Counted from the stretch's first letter, positions 26,221 through 38,603 are shown. The stretch is 64,000 nucleotides of DNA from Centropus unirufus (GCA_013397695.1 VYZI01000021.1:2921924-2985923), one strand, 5' to 3'. Notes: generated by a model from the sequence alone, not told the origin. Numbers and translations: made by a program.

Positions 26221-26704
26221 CCACATTAAAATGGAACGAATTTATAAAACCGCACTTCCTTTTCACCTGTTGTAGAGGGTCTTTTTCCCCCTTCCTGGGG
26301 AGTCAATCTATTCCTCATTCTATTTCAATTCCGTTTTCTAATTCTTTAGCCCATGAGCAACACAGCGCTGTCTGACTTTGAATGCTTTATGAAAATGTTA
26401 CACTATTGTCCTCGAAAATATTTTTTGTTCTAAACATACAAATTCTGTTTTGAACTCCAAGATATTTTCTTTGAATGTATAAGAGTGAAGCCAAACAGAA
26501 CCGGAGTCTAGAACCTATTATCCATTGAAGTATAAGAATTTTTCAGAGCAACTTATTGCATCTGCTCTATATCAACATATCTTAGGGGTTTTTTGTGTTC
26601 ATGATGTCATAATCTCCCAAACCCATGAACAAAGCAAAGCTTATCCAGGTCAATTGCAAATCTTTCCCTCCTCCCAATTTTTTTCTTTGTTTGTTGTATT
26701 CCAT

Positions 26705-26870
26705 TTCTGACAACAATAATCTCCTTTAATTGCCGGTTCTGCCAGCCACACAATGGACCTTGCCTTCTGTTATCTGACCAGTAGAGCTCATAATTAGTGC
26801 TTAATTATAGTTTATAGAGCCACTTTGGTCTGATAGGAAAAATCTGCTTTGTTACAGTCAATGAAGTATT
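26705..26870. promoter_or_regulatory. Candidate conserved element with paired TAATTA sites
   Basis: TAATTAG at 26791-26797 and TAATTA at 26802-26807 lie eleven bases apart, with AACAATAA (SOX-like) near 26713 and TTATCTGA (GATA-like, reverse) near 26770. The sequence is repeat-free with no coding potential. The motif set suits a tissue-specific enhancer; this is inference only. Confidence 0.3.
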
Positions 26871-27324
26871 TAAAGCTGTGTCCAGGGTTGGGGTAGGTTT
26901 ATTAAACACTTGGGTAAGCAATAATAAACTAACATTGATTGAGCAATTCGATAGCTTACTTTTATGCACTTGCTCAAAAAAAATATCCAGATAGAATTAA
27001 AAATAACTTGGCATGATAATGGAATGTCTCTGCTGAAAACAAGCGGCTGCCAGTGGGGTCTATCGCGTTGGATGTAACTCAATCTCAGCTCCAGAAAAGA
27101 GCACTTTGCAAAATATGTGGCAGCACCATTGCTATTATCTGAAAAGGAGGAGGGAGAAAGAATTCACTAAGGTCCTCCAGTCTGTTCAGAGCTAAATAAA
27201 GAATGATACTGCTGAGCATGGGTGTGTTTCTAGGGGAAGCTGCCAGAACTAATGAAAAAGCACAGAGTTGATTTTCTTTTTAATTTCACTGCCCTGCTTT
27301 CCAAGGCTTTCTGGTGAAATTGCA

Positions 27325-27348
27325 GATTGTCATGAAATCATGACAATC
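27325..27348. repeat. Perfect inverted repeat, 11-bp arms
   Basis: GATTGTCATGA and its exact reverse complement TCATGACAATC flank a two-base AA centre. It could serve as a dimeric protein site or be a small quasi-palindrome made by template switching. The spacer is too short for an RNA hairpin loop without opening the innermost pairs. Confidence 0.9.
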
Positions 27349-28575
27349 ATGAGTTTTATATAGCAAATTCTGATACAAACACAACACATTTTATCTGCCT
27401 GCAGGTGCCCTCACACCTATCAGCTAACTGAGACACTATTATTCTAGGCTTGGTTCCAATAGGTCTTCCAGGCCACACAGACTGAAATGGGGAAAAAATG
27501 AAAAAAAGTAACAATTTTTAAGATAAGGAGGAGAAGACCTGCGCAACATCACTTCTCACTAGTTTACGTGGCAGGCGGTAACCTGTCTAACCACATCATT
27601 CACCCCACTGTATCAACACGAATATTAACAAGAGTGGCCTTTTAAAAGGCACAATGATTGTTTCATCAGGTGTGATTTTCAGGAAGAAAATTATATTGAA
27701 TCTCTGCATAAGACTTCAGGGTATTCTCAGGGGGAAAACCCACCACCAAACACCACCAAAAAGCCCAAACACCCAATAATTTCAGACATATTAGCTCTTC
27801 TCCTTATATAGGTCTTTTCCTCAGTTCTTTCCTTTTTTCCTGAAAATATGATCTAATTTTCCATTCCAAGAAATGATGAGATCTCCCCTTTTTCAGGGGG
27901 ACATGATTTTTTTTTCCCTTTTCTTGGGGAATGAAAGAGAAAAAGAAAGGGGAAAAAATCTGACAAAATTAAATCACCAAGAATGTCTTAATGTCACTTT
28001 CTAAAGTGACAGCAGCATCCTTCCTTGTTTCAGTGTGGACAGATGGAAGGCCACTGAAATATGCAGCCTCAGTCTATAGTTGGTTTATTCCTCTGGTAGG
28101 TTTTGTTTCCTTATCAGGGAGCATGATTTCATCATTTCTGAAATAAATAACGAAACAGATGACTCATTCATCTCACAAGGTAGAACGGTGATTATATTTG
28201 ACCTTTTTTGATATATGTGGTTGTGGTTATTTAAACAGACTTGGATTAGAATAGGATCGAACATCTCTGAAAGTTACAATTGCCCTGCTGCTATTGAGTT
28301 TTCTTCTGTCTCTTCCCAGCTGATGAAGTCCTATTGTTATCAGTGGTGTATATAACGCTGTAGCATGGCATCACCATATCTTGGGCAAATGGAATTTGTA
28401 CAGGAAGCCTGTGCTGAGCTCATAGATGTATTTCTTTTGTCTATTATCATTTATATCTAATATGAACCATTCTACACAGCTCGTCTCTAATCCCCATGCT
28501 TGTTAAGGAGCTTAAAGAGTAAAATCAGTTGATTTCAGGGTCTTTTGGAGTTCAAGGTCAAAGTGATTATTTCCC

Positions 28576-28591
28576 TTTTTTTTTTTTTTTT
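28576..28591. repeat. Poly-T run (16 T)
   Basis: Sixteen uninterrupted T. A poly-T on the plus strand could be the tail of a minus-strand retroposed sequence, but I recognise nothing to the right that would be its body. Confidence 0.85.
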
Positions 28592-29289
28592 AAAGGCATG
28601 GACTCATCACAGTTTCCAAAGTTCAGTTCTTTCCTGATTCCCTAATTAGAAACCATACCAAGAGCATATCTGGAGGCTTTTATACATGAGATCAACCCCT
28701 TGCCCTGGGACCAATTATGAAAAAATAGCTTTACACATTTCACTGTTTGAATACCCAATATCATACATGCTGTCGTGTTCTACACTGAAGCCACAATAAA
28801 AATCATACCACTACTAATTTTGGTTTATACCATTATTTTAGTTTTAAATTAACATCTTCAAACCAAAACCCCCATCAAGCCCCACTCACACAAATGCAGA
28901 GTCATGACATAAACGGGCGTGCATTCGGACACATGCACTGGAAAGTTATAGGAAAATATATTCATCAATTACAGTCAGTATCAGATTTTCCTCTCTTGGA
29001 AACATCCCACTTTCCCTTAGAAAAATGCACAGTTTTGTGGAAAATTCAAAAAGAAAAAGAAATACTCTCAGTTTCCAAGTAAAACCAGACAATTCCACAG
29101 AAACTATAGGTTTCCCACGATTTTATTTATGTATAGTTAAAACTCAATCATCCTTAGTTACATATAAACATATATTTACACAAGTTACAAATACATACAC
29201 ACTGCTAGTACAAAAGCATAGTTACACAAATAAGAATTATGGATTAGTGCTTTGCAATCTTTCTAGTCATGACACATATTTGTACATAT

Positions 29290-29398
29290 TATAGACATAG
29301 CTATAGATATAGATGGCATAGATGATATGGATATAGATAGAGATAGAGATGTAGATATAGACATAGATATAGATATAGATATAGATGATATAGATATG
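29290..29398. repeat. (ATAGAT)n-type microsatellite
   Basis: About 109 bases built from ATAGAT/ATAGAC/AGATAG hexamers and their variants, purest at 29350-29390 and degraded to the left. It is the longest simple repeat in the window. The minus strand reads as a run of Ser-Ile codons, which explains a spurious 79-codon frame over it. Confidence 0.95.
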
Positions 29399-30115
29399 TC
29401 GCAAGCGCAAAGCCAATTTTGCAATAAGCCTGTGAACCCATTATCAGAGCACATCTCTATGGGTAGATGTAAAATTTCCTGTAACCAGTGATTTTCTTTC
29501 AAATTTAAGCAGCATTTGAATGTGTTTTTAAAAGGGTCAGAGATTAGAAGGGATTGTTTAGGACTCAGGAGAGAGCTTTGCGTTCCTCTTTTTGAGAGCT
29601 AATAGAACATATCATGCACAAATGTCCCTAAAACACTCTTATTGCTCCCTCTGCCCATCAGGACTTTCACTTCCAAGCTGCTGTTGGTGCTGCTGATCTG
29701 AGCACTGGCCATTGACCTCCTATTAACCCTAGTAGCAACCCACAGATATTTAAACTAAAGGACACTATGGAGTGGTGTCTGATCTGGTGAGACACAAAAT
29801 CAGCTCCCCTGGTCTTGAGCCCATGTCTGTAGCAGAGGGTCCAGGAGAAACCCAGGGAGTCCTTTACGATAAGGGTTCTTCCATGCCAAGAGCACAGGAC
29901 ACCTTTGCAAAGTCCTGCTTCATTAGAAGTGTATTAGGAATTCAGATCAGGCAGTATCAGCATTTATGAGACATTTAACTTTTAAGAAAGAGCTGCCTAA
30001 GCGTGACTTCATAAGTGGCTCCACGCTCTTGAAACCCTGCTGAAAGCCTGATGGAGACAGCTCTGTTACTTCCACCAGCCTTGTTCAGTACTTTACCACA
30101 GGACAAACACTTGAC

Positions 30116-30396
30116 TTCTTTTTTTTTTTCTTTCTTAAAGTCCATAATGAAGACCAAATACCACTTCTTGCATTAATTAGCATGGCTAGAGAGTCACAGA
30201 CCCCCTTTGATCCTTTGAACTGGCGCTGATACTCTGAGCGTACTGCATCTAAGCCTCTAAGCCATTCGCAGTATCTATCCTCCTCCTTCTCTGCTGTGCA
30301 CAGCTTACAGAAAAGGGTTGATACTAGGTCAATAGGGTCAGGATCTGCTGTAATCCTGCAGAAGAGTTCACGATACAGTCTGAGCATATCAAGCAA
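30116..30396 (-). pseudogene. Coding-like fragment beside an A-rich tract, unidentified
   Basis: On the minus strand a frame stays open for about 85 codons before running into a lysine-coding A-rich tract (30118-30138). Its translation is richer in charged and structured residues than neighbouring frames and includes LYRELFCRITADPDPIDLV, EKEEDRYCEWLRGLDAV and SEYQRQFKGSKGV. There is no ATG at the upstream end; a possible acceptor (TATGCTCAG) precedes LYREL. An A-rich run directly after coding-like sequence suits a truncated retrocopy, but no polyadenylation signal is visible. I do not recognise the family and chance cannot be excluded. Confidence 0.25.
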
Positions 30397-30399
30397 AAA

Positions 30400-33300
30400 A
30401 ATTGTTTAGATTACCTCTCACACAGATCTTTTTTTTTCTGAAGTGATTTACGCCTAGGTTTCACAGTTACTCCCAGGGCAAGTCATCCTACTGGGATATC
30501 AAAAGTAATAGACACCACAGATGTATTATTTCCTTGAGATACTGCCAAAGAAAATCCAACTTTGCAAAAGCACTTAAGTGGCATGTAATAGGTCCAGACT
30601 CTCATCACTGGTAAAAGTTTGGCATGATAAAAAAAAAAAAAGTTGTTCTATGAGCAGCAGAACTAATAATTATTAGTTTCTTCAGGCATGTCCCGCACAT
30701 TGCCTAAATAACCAGGACACAATACTCAGTTCTGCTTCCCTCTCCATGTGATTGCTTCAGAAATCCTTCTCTCATCACCTACCTAATAAGCTAAGTAAAT
30801 GGCCAAATGCACTACGGCTGCTGGACAATGCTGTACTTCTGCACTGCTGAGTTGTCTTTTCTTCCAACAGGAAAACTCTCCCCTCCACCAGCTACCAATT
30901 CTCCAAAAGCATTTAGTATCATCATGCTAATAAACACCTCCACCCCTGTGCCAAAGTTGGCTGAAAGTAACCACCAAACTCAAGTAGATGGTAGATGGAT
31001 GAACAGAATCAACAATATATTATTAAATATGAAGAGGCTCTTTCCTGATGCAATTTTAGCTTAATTACTCATATCAGCACCTTTTCAACTAAACAGATGA
31101 GTTGCATCCTGGCCAAAAGATCATGAAATGGGACCCTTGTGCCAATAAGGGGAAATGGGTGGCAGAGATCATGACCTTCAATTTGAATCAATCCTTACCA
31201 GCTTTTTTAATTCAAGCAATCATTAAAAGTAATTCCAAACAGATTCTATCAGCCATAGCGGTGGCTAGCGTGCTCAAGAGATGGTATTTAAAGTAAGTAG
31301 TCACTAAATTTCATTGAGCTTTATAAATCAGTATCAGAGTTATTCAGAATTACTTCTGAAAGCAAACTTAGCCTCTTGCAAATTCTGGGGCACTTTCTGA
31401 AGCCATAGTAATGTTTCTGCCTGCTTACGTCAGCCCAGCACCAAGGCTAATCTCAATGCCTGGAAATATTTGCTTCTATAAACACTGTTGAAAAAGTAGT
31501 TCAGTGAAATTACAAGGGGGAAGAGGAGATGGATATCAAACTACTTTAATTGCATTGGAATAAGGGTTGCCTGTCCTTGTCAGGCCTTCAATGCAGGGGC
31601 AGAGGAAGAATATCTATTCCCACCATGCCAGGAGCAAACAGCAGGAGACAGGAATGTGAGAGGCAGAGTGAAGTAGTCAATGGGAAGAGGAGGTCAGTTG
31701 AGTTGGCTAAAGGCAAGAGTCCAACCAAACACAGTGACAAACATTCATCCAGCACACGTCATAAAATACATGTAAGGCTTGTAACATATTGACAAATCCC
31801 TCACCAAACCAAAATACAAGTCGCAACTTGAAAAGCTAAAGCATGCAAACACTTGCAAAATAGACCCTACAGCATTAATTCCAGCCGTACTAAGCCAACT
31901 AGGATGTTATTCCTTTGCATGAAGTGCAGATAGCTTATTTCTCAGAAATCATCTCCTAGAGCAAAAAATGCAGAGTTTTTTCCCAGCTCTATTAAGGAAA
32001 CATGCCAGTTTCAGGCTTCCAACAGAGAAAGGGAATAATAAAAAAAAAGAGTTTATAAATTATGAAAAGCGAGTTGACAGTGTGTCCTTATAAATATGAA
32101 GATTACCTATGCTATCCTCATGAATCTGAAAAGTCACAGTTTAAAAAAAGTGGTAAAAACTACAGATTCAGCAAACTGAAAAATAATGGGCAGCTTTTGC
32201 TGACCAGGGAATAGTCTGCAATTTAGGTTTTTTCTGGTTTAACATTTACTGTATATTTCACCATCCAGAAATATTATGTTTACAGGAAAAGCCCTATTTT
32301 CCACAGAAGGCCCCACTATTGACAACATGAATATCACAGTGAAATACAGTTTGATAACTTGGAATATCCTCTGAATCTACTTAAAGTCCCTGAGGAAAAT
32401 CCTCTTTTTCTAAGAACAACGATATTTGTTATGTCACCTAGTATATATCAACACACAAATATATGTCTATGAGCCCGTACAAAAAAGCCACATGTATAGT
32501 TTCGTGCTGGCAGTTTACTACTTCTAATAGCTCACCAAATCACAGTGTTAGGCAAGTTTGTGGATAAAGTGATGGACTGATCAGTTTAAGAAAGACATAA
32601 ACATCCAAATAAAAATGTAACCTTTCATCCATTGCCTATATAGGTAGTACATTTTGCACTATAAACTGTGCTGATTTCAACTGAGGAATCTAGACACTGC
32701 TGTTCCTAGCAGCTAATCTTGTTCTAAGCCATACAAGTGCTCACTTTGTGTTGCTGGTCACTTGAGTCACTGGAGCCTAAGTTGTCCCATCTAATAAACG
32801 ATCTGAAATGTCAAAAACTGCTTTAGTCAAAGACTAAAATTAAAGTTTCAAGCCGGGAAAATTTTCACAAACTTAAAATGAGTAAAATGCTCCATTACCA
32901 AAAATCAGTTTGCAATTTCAGTGTCAATTAAGTTTGGCAACTTTGGGAACAAAAAGACTATGTATTTTGATTAGGAGCACAAACAACATTGAAACGGGTC
33001 ACTTCACACTTTCAAAACTTCCTCCCTTGCAATATTTGGGGGCTGAGAATTAAATCAAAGTTGGCTTTTTTTTAGCAAGAAAGAAAGGAGAGTCAGAGTT
33101 TCCTGAAAATTTCCTTTTTACTTGTGCTGAATAGTGCTTTGGTTTTCTTGGGAATTATTTTATGAAACACACCAAGTTTTCTCTATTAGTGCTGTATAAA
33201 TATCATCCCCAGCGCAGAGCCTGGAGGGAGTTCAGAGTATGACTTAATCAGAATAACTAACATGTATTCAGAAGTTTGGTTTGGAAAGTAGCTGAGAATA

Positions 33301-34500
33301 CTGAACAGATCCAGCTAGCTCATCTTTGATTAAATAGCTGTGTACTTATAAGGGAAGACAAGATCTCTCCACTATAAAACTAATGTTTTCTATCTGAAAA
33401 GGTGCCTACTAGATCTGTGTTCATGTTGAAAGTCCTGTTGAATTTTGGAAGTATGGAAATAAGAAAATGTTGTAAGAAAAAAGGGGGTGGGGGAAGGAGT
33501 AATAATTTTGAGCATTAATAATTAATGAGCAAGGTTAAAATTTACATTTTTCAATTTGGAAGATGAAAAATTTTCTCTTAGAATGATTTTCTGCTGGAAA
33601 AAAAAATCACTTTTCATTAAATAGACCCTTTCTATAGAGAAAATTAATCTACTTTTTTCCCCAAAGTTTGATTTTCTGTCAGGAAACCTGAAATTTTACT
33701 TCCTATAGGCCAACATTAAAAGTTTTTGTCCAGTGTAGATTACAGCGTATGAACTAATCTCACTGTGCAAATCTGAAACTATAACAGGCTTGGGTGGACA
33801 GGCAAGGTTAAATGCACAAACCAAGACGATTCAACAGCTGTATCCTAGGGTAATAACTCAGCTGGAACGAAGTCTGACGAATTTCATGTTCAACTCCAAA
33901 TATTTGGTAGAAGCCTGTAAGATACGTAGGGAAAACCCCCAGAAGACTGTACCTATGAGTGAATAGTGTAGGGAAAAGGGCAAAAAGCTGCCTCCAAGAG
34001 AATCAAGAGACCCTTTTGGACACAGAATTCAGCTTCATGGCCTGAACCCTACCTAGGTGCTAACAATGTCATCCACTACATGTGGTAAATCCTGACAAAT
34101 TTTCAGGGTTTGAGAGCCCCTCGGCCCCACTATGCCACCAGATAATTTTATCAGAGCCTTTTCCTTAAGCTTTGCTTTGCTCACCTCAGATTTACACCCT
34201 GAGGGAGTTTTTTGTTCTGTCGTGCTGTTTCACATGCAGTAATCAACTACAGATATTAGGGCTGGATAACTTAAGACTGATTCACAGCCCACTTCAATCT
34301 CAACAACTGGAGAATGGGCATCAAGAAGTGGTGAACCACAGTGGCCATAGCGCCTCATTATCCATTTTCATGTAATTTGTTTTGTTATGAAACACCCAAA
34401 ATAAAGGTTTGAAAGCGGGATATTTGTCTTTTAAAAAAATGAGGTTTATGTTACCAAAAATACCCCGAAACCCAAACTATCAGTTTTCCTCAAGTTTTTC
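30400..34500. other. Non-coding AT-rich stretch, no gene recognised
   Basis: Short open frames only, none recognisable. It contains an 18-bp perfect palindrome at 30661-30678 (listed) and G-runs at 33483-33495 that fall one run short of a G-quadruplex. Otherwise unique sequence. Confidence 0.65.
30661..30678. repeat. 18-bp perfect palindrome
   Basis: AACTAATAATTATTAGTT equals its own reverse complement. It contains overlapping TAAT cores on both strands, so it could act as a symmetric homeodomain dimer site. An unbroken 18-bp palindrome is expected less than once in 64 kb of random sequence, though AT richness raises the odds. Confidence 0.9.
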
Positions 34501-34713
34501 TTTGTCTCCTAAAAATATTATCTTAGGGTTGTAGAGGATGGAGCGCTTCCCACAGGATGCCATGAAATTAATTATAAACATTATAAAAGTAAGAGAGGCA
34601 ATAGTCAGTCCAAGACCTCATCTGACTCTGGATATGCAAAGCATGGAGTTGTTTCGTTATGCAGCCCCGATCTTGGATGGAAGGGACAGAGAACCACTCT
34701 GGGCTGCTGCCTT

Positions 34714-34724
34714 CCCCCCCCCCC
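34714..34724. repeat. Poly-C run (11 C)
   Basis: Eleven uninterrupted C inside a somewhat GC-richer stretch that is open in several frames (121 codons on plus at 34538-34903). The run encodes a proline patch in that frame. Long C runs are rare outside simple repeats and are error-prone in assembly. Confidence 0.9.
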
Positions 34725-35184
34725 ACCCAGTTCCACAGCAGAAACCCCTGAGTTGCCTTGGGACAGCAAAGATTTTGCAGCAACTGCAGTTTTCTTGCTC
34801 GGATGCTAAATCATACAGTAACTCCGGAGATGTCCAGTGCAACTTCCCTGACCAAAGGAGTCAGCCCACCATTGTGGCACAGAGCCCAGCAACCTGTGAC
34901 TGAATTAAAGAGATGGAAAAAACACAGCCCCAGAGGGACATGACCCACCAGCTTTTCGATTAGTCATGAAACTTCCTGCTGCTGCAGCCTCGCGAGCAGT
35001 TTCAGCAGGGTGCAAACAAAAGCACAGCACAATGAATGTTCCCATTGTGAACTGCAATTGGAGCTTGTCATTTTATCTCTAGAGCTGTCTTGTGTTTTCC
35101 CCTTTTTGCATTTACGCACCAAACATAGGATTTTCCACAGCGTAAAAGTGCCGCTAGTAAGTGCCTCTGCTTTTCTAGCCCAGG

Positions 35185-35202
35185 TTTTTTTTTTAAAAAA
35201 AA
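35185..35202. repeat. T10A8 tract
   Basis: Ten T followed directly by eight A. Rigid A-tracts of this type disfavour nucleosomes and often border regulatory DNA. It lies just left of the GC-richest stretch in the window. Confidence 0.85.
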
Positions 35203-35269
35203 GTGTATTGATATATTCCTTCCTTCCTAGAACAATTTAGTGTCACTTCTTCCCACCAAAACATCTTTT

Positions 35270-35730
35270 ACAGCCAGGTTTCACCCCAGCCTCTGTGATA
35301 GGGTGCAGTAACCAAAGCAGGGATGCTCATGCCATCCCACTGCAGCGGCTCTCAGGCTGCCCTCCTCCCGGAGCACATCCCTGCCTGGCTGGTGGATGGT
35401 CTCAGAGCACCTCACCTCAATTTGGGACCTCAGTCCTAGTTTAGCAATTCTCCAAATCCTGGCCGTATCAAAGCCTCTGCTTGGGTCGTGTGAATCCAGA
35501 ACAAATCCCAGGGGATCAGCAAGCGGCTTTTAAAAGCAACTTGATCAGCAAGTTCAGTTTTGCCTGCATTTGTTACACAGCTTGGAAGGTGGTGTGTTTA
35601 ACGTGGCATGACGGACCACAGTCGGGGCTGCCCCATCAGGCTGTCCTCGAGTGACAGATGCCTGGGGTGGGGACAAGAGGGGTGATCTGGGGGGAAACTG
35701 CCACCCTTCCACCAAAACTTGCCCAAGCCT
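35270..35730. other. GC-richer stretch without recognised gene
   Basis: By eye this is the most GC-rich part of the window, though CpGs are few and it is not a convincing CpG island. It ends with a four-tetrad G-quadruplex motif. No open frame or repeat consensus is recognised. It could be an old transposon remnant, a distal regulatory region or simply an isochore fluctuation. Confidence 0.4.
35664..35694 (+). other. Four-tetrad G-quadruplex motif
   Basis: Four runs of at least four G (35664-35667, 35669-35672, 35679-35682, 35689-35694) separated by loops of 1, 6 and 6 bases. This satisfies the strict G4+ N1-7 rule, the strongest such motif in the window. Biological role unknown. Confidence 0.8.
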
Positions 35731-36713
35731 TGTTCCTTAACCTCCAGGAATTCAACAGGCTTTAGATATGGGCAGTGGGAAAGGAGGAGGAAGTCAGACC
35801 CCTAAAATTGATTTCATTCCAGGTAATACTTCTTACACAACAATCTGTTCCTTTCAGAAGGACACAGATTAGGGAAGTATTTGGTCAAGGGGCAGTAGAG
35901 GGCACTCCAGGCCAGATCAGGTTAAGTTTTGGTCACTTTATCTCTTCTTGTTGACGTAAAGGCTCGAGGCCATGGCCTGGGGTTTTCCTGCAGAAATGTG
36001 TTTACAAGCAGGTCAAGGACTTGCAGACAGATAACCATTAGCAAAATAACTTTTCTATTGACAAAAGAGCACAGAATAGAGCACTGGCCGATGAATTATC
36101 TTGTTTCATTAAAAAAAAATATAAGAAAGAATAAAAGGAAAAAAAAGAGAAGTTAAATCATAGGGATATATTCCATCTGATTCTCACCACCATATTTTCT
36201 AACTAGGATTTAAGATTGCAACTCATTCCCCATTCACTTTCAAAAAAACACTGAGGACTTATGCCGAAGTGCTGATATAAATGGAGCTGGGATTTACTAC
36301 TGGTCAGCAAGGGTGTGAGGCTTGTTAACAGATTTGTTAACTCCAATTCTGCCTCCAAATGAGGAATGTCTGCAGATTTCCAACCCATAGTAACACTCAG
36401 CCGGGGAAGCTCACCTGGGTTCAGGTTTCCCTTCCTTGTATTTTGCCTTGATCTCCTTGTAGCAGGTGTCCTGCTCCCATCCCCTCTCTCTTTTCTCGTC
36501 TCCCTCCCCAGCACCTAGCAGGTTCATCGAAAGGTTTTGCAAAATTTCAGGAACTTTTCGAGCAAACCCTGGCTGATTTGTGGTTTTTCTACACAAAGCA
36601 TGTGAGAGTTGCATCTGAAGGAAACCCAAACAGATCAGGCTGAATTTTCCCCTGTTCTTTTTTTTTTTGTGTCCACTCAAAATTCCCATGCACAGAGCTT
36701 AAAGTGGATCGAT

Positions 36714-36794
36714 GCCAATATTTCTACAAAAATGTTGCCAGCCAATATTTCTATAAAAATGTTACCAAACAAGATTTCTACAGTCACCTTTCTA
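36714..36794. repeat. 27-bp tandem repeat, about 2.5 copies
   Basis: Two near-identical 27-mers beginning GCCAATATTTCTA (36714-36740 and 36741-36767) are followed by a third, degenerate unit. The period is a multiple of three, so the plus frame shows a repeated ANIS-KMLP pattern. No coding function is supported; the third copy diverges in its second half. Confidence 0.85.
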
Positions 36795-37514
36795 GTGAAA
36801 AGTACTGTTTTGTATGCACACAAAAAGACAGGATTTTAAACATCCACGAACACAGCAGACAAAAGTTTTAACAAGAAATAGTTGGGAAAAAAATGCCACT
36901 CAAGAGGCATAGTTATTTGCTACCTGTCAGTCAGGGTTAGGATAAAACCAGCAGGGGAAGTGGCTTCTCGGAAAGCCTTGTTCAATCTTACTGGAGGAAT
37001 TTGTGGTCTACTCTGTATACAGTTTGTGGTATCTGAGTCACAACTTGACTCTAAGACACGCTGGATTTTAAATGACAAATGCTGTCTCTCTGACCGAGGC
37101 CTTGCATTAGTCAGAAACCAAATTTGTGTGCACTTGGGAGAGCTGGGACATTTGATGCCCAAACAATAAAGCAGGCAAAACAAAACGAGCTAAGCCAACT
37201 GGAATCAGCAGAAGAGGGTTTGTGTAATTCATCTGGTTGTACTAGCAGGTTAAAATTCAGCCCACGGTGCGAGCAACTTGTATATGAGCTGGAAGGAAAG
37301 ACTGGTGTGTGCCTCTGGGTGCATAACCATGTCTGTGGTTTTACACGCAGTGCAGGAAAAGGGAAATTATGTTCGAGGACATGCTGGAAACTGAAGGGAA
37401 AGAACAGATGGGTTAAATCTGAGTTCTCATTAAAATTGTGACTCTTGGCTTGTTTTCTTTTGGGTTTCTTTTTGTCCTTCCCTCCACATCCCTCTCCCTC
37501 ATACACACAACCAG

Positions 37515-37650
37515 CCTTGGCACTGGCAAAGAGTCAGAAGTCTCTTGCAAACTTCTGCCTGTGGAAGCTAAACAATGTGGCATGTGCAGGCTCAGCATCC
37601 AAATACCACTTGAAACCCCTGCTTTTGCCCTTTCCCTCCTTTTTAAAGAG
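37515..37650 (+). other. Exon-like segment open in two frames
   Basis: A pyrimidine-rich stretch of about 70 bases ending ACAACCAG precedes the segment, and AAAGAG|GTAGCC follows it. The 136-base interval is open in two of three frames. Neither translation (for example LANFCLWKLNNVACAG) matches a family I know. A coding exon, a non-coding RNA exon and chance all remain possible. Confidence 0.2.
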
Positions 37651-38603
37651 GTAGCCACTGTAAAGGAAGCTATTTTTTTCAAGAAAGAGGTGCCTTGTCT
37701 TTATTAATCAAGACACTAAGTGCCAATCCACTGCAGTATTATTCCTGTTTCTCCCACACCTCTCCCCTCCAGCCCCATTAATACTATTAAAAACTCAATA
37801 ACTATTTCTATCACCTTTGTTTAAATCACATTCATCTATGAAGTATAGCTATTAAAAATGCCTGTAAACTCTTCCTATTAAAATGACATTCTAAAAGGCT
37901 TGGTTTGAACATAGCTATGTCACTTAAACTGGAAAAGTTTCTGTGAGTTCCCTTCCAAGCTGTTAAAGATTAGCTTGATGTAGATAAGACTATTCCCCAA
38001 ACTCATTATCTATCTTCAAAATGCACCTTAAGGACTACTTAATAAAGTCAAGGTTACGTGAAGAGTATTTCAGTGAAAACCAGTGAATGACTATTAATAA
38101 ATCTACATTACAGATTGGTTATTTTGTCTCTGTCTTTCATCTGAGCAATGGACGATCCTTCTGGCTTTTTTCTTTTAACAGCAAGCATGTGTTGCCTCTT
38201 TATACTGGTCACCAAGGCATCAGAGGCAGCAGCAGTATTAGTGAGCATTTCAACATGTTTACAATTAATGTGATCTATGCAATGCAAAATATTTTGCAAG
38301 AAAAGGTTACATACCTCTGGCCAGACCAAATTAAATTATGAGGATTCCTGATTGGGCCAAGCTTCCATTTAAAAAGAAAGTCATAATGCTACCCTTTGTA
38401 TAACCACATTTTTTGTTTCTCCTGACATCATCTTTCCTATTTATTTCAATGCAATGTGTATAAGATGTTAATCCCATGAGTTCTGGTGCCAGATAACAGA
38501 AACCTACACAGAAGTGAAGCACTACAACTTCTTGAAAAAGGAAAACTATTTTACAGGATTTATTCTTAAGGCATTCTCATCTGTTTTCCATTGCACAGCA
38601 GAG

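Noticed and set aside
29263..29502. Ser-Ile repeat protein on the minus strand
   Set aside because: It is a translation of the ATAGAT microsatellite.
33483..33498. G-rich run as a G-quadruplex
   Set aside because: Only two runs of three or more G; the third is GG, so the rule is not met.
34538..34903. 121-codon plus-strand frame with overlapping frames on both strands
   Set aside because: Several frames are open at once, pointing to local GC rise and low stop density. The proline patch comes from an 11-base C run.
37111..37506. 131-codon minus-strand and 105-codon plus-strand overlapping frames
   Set aside because: They lie on opposite strands of the same DNA, neither resembles a protein, and no supporting splice sites frame them.
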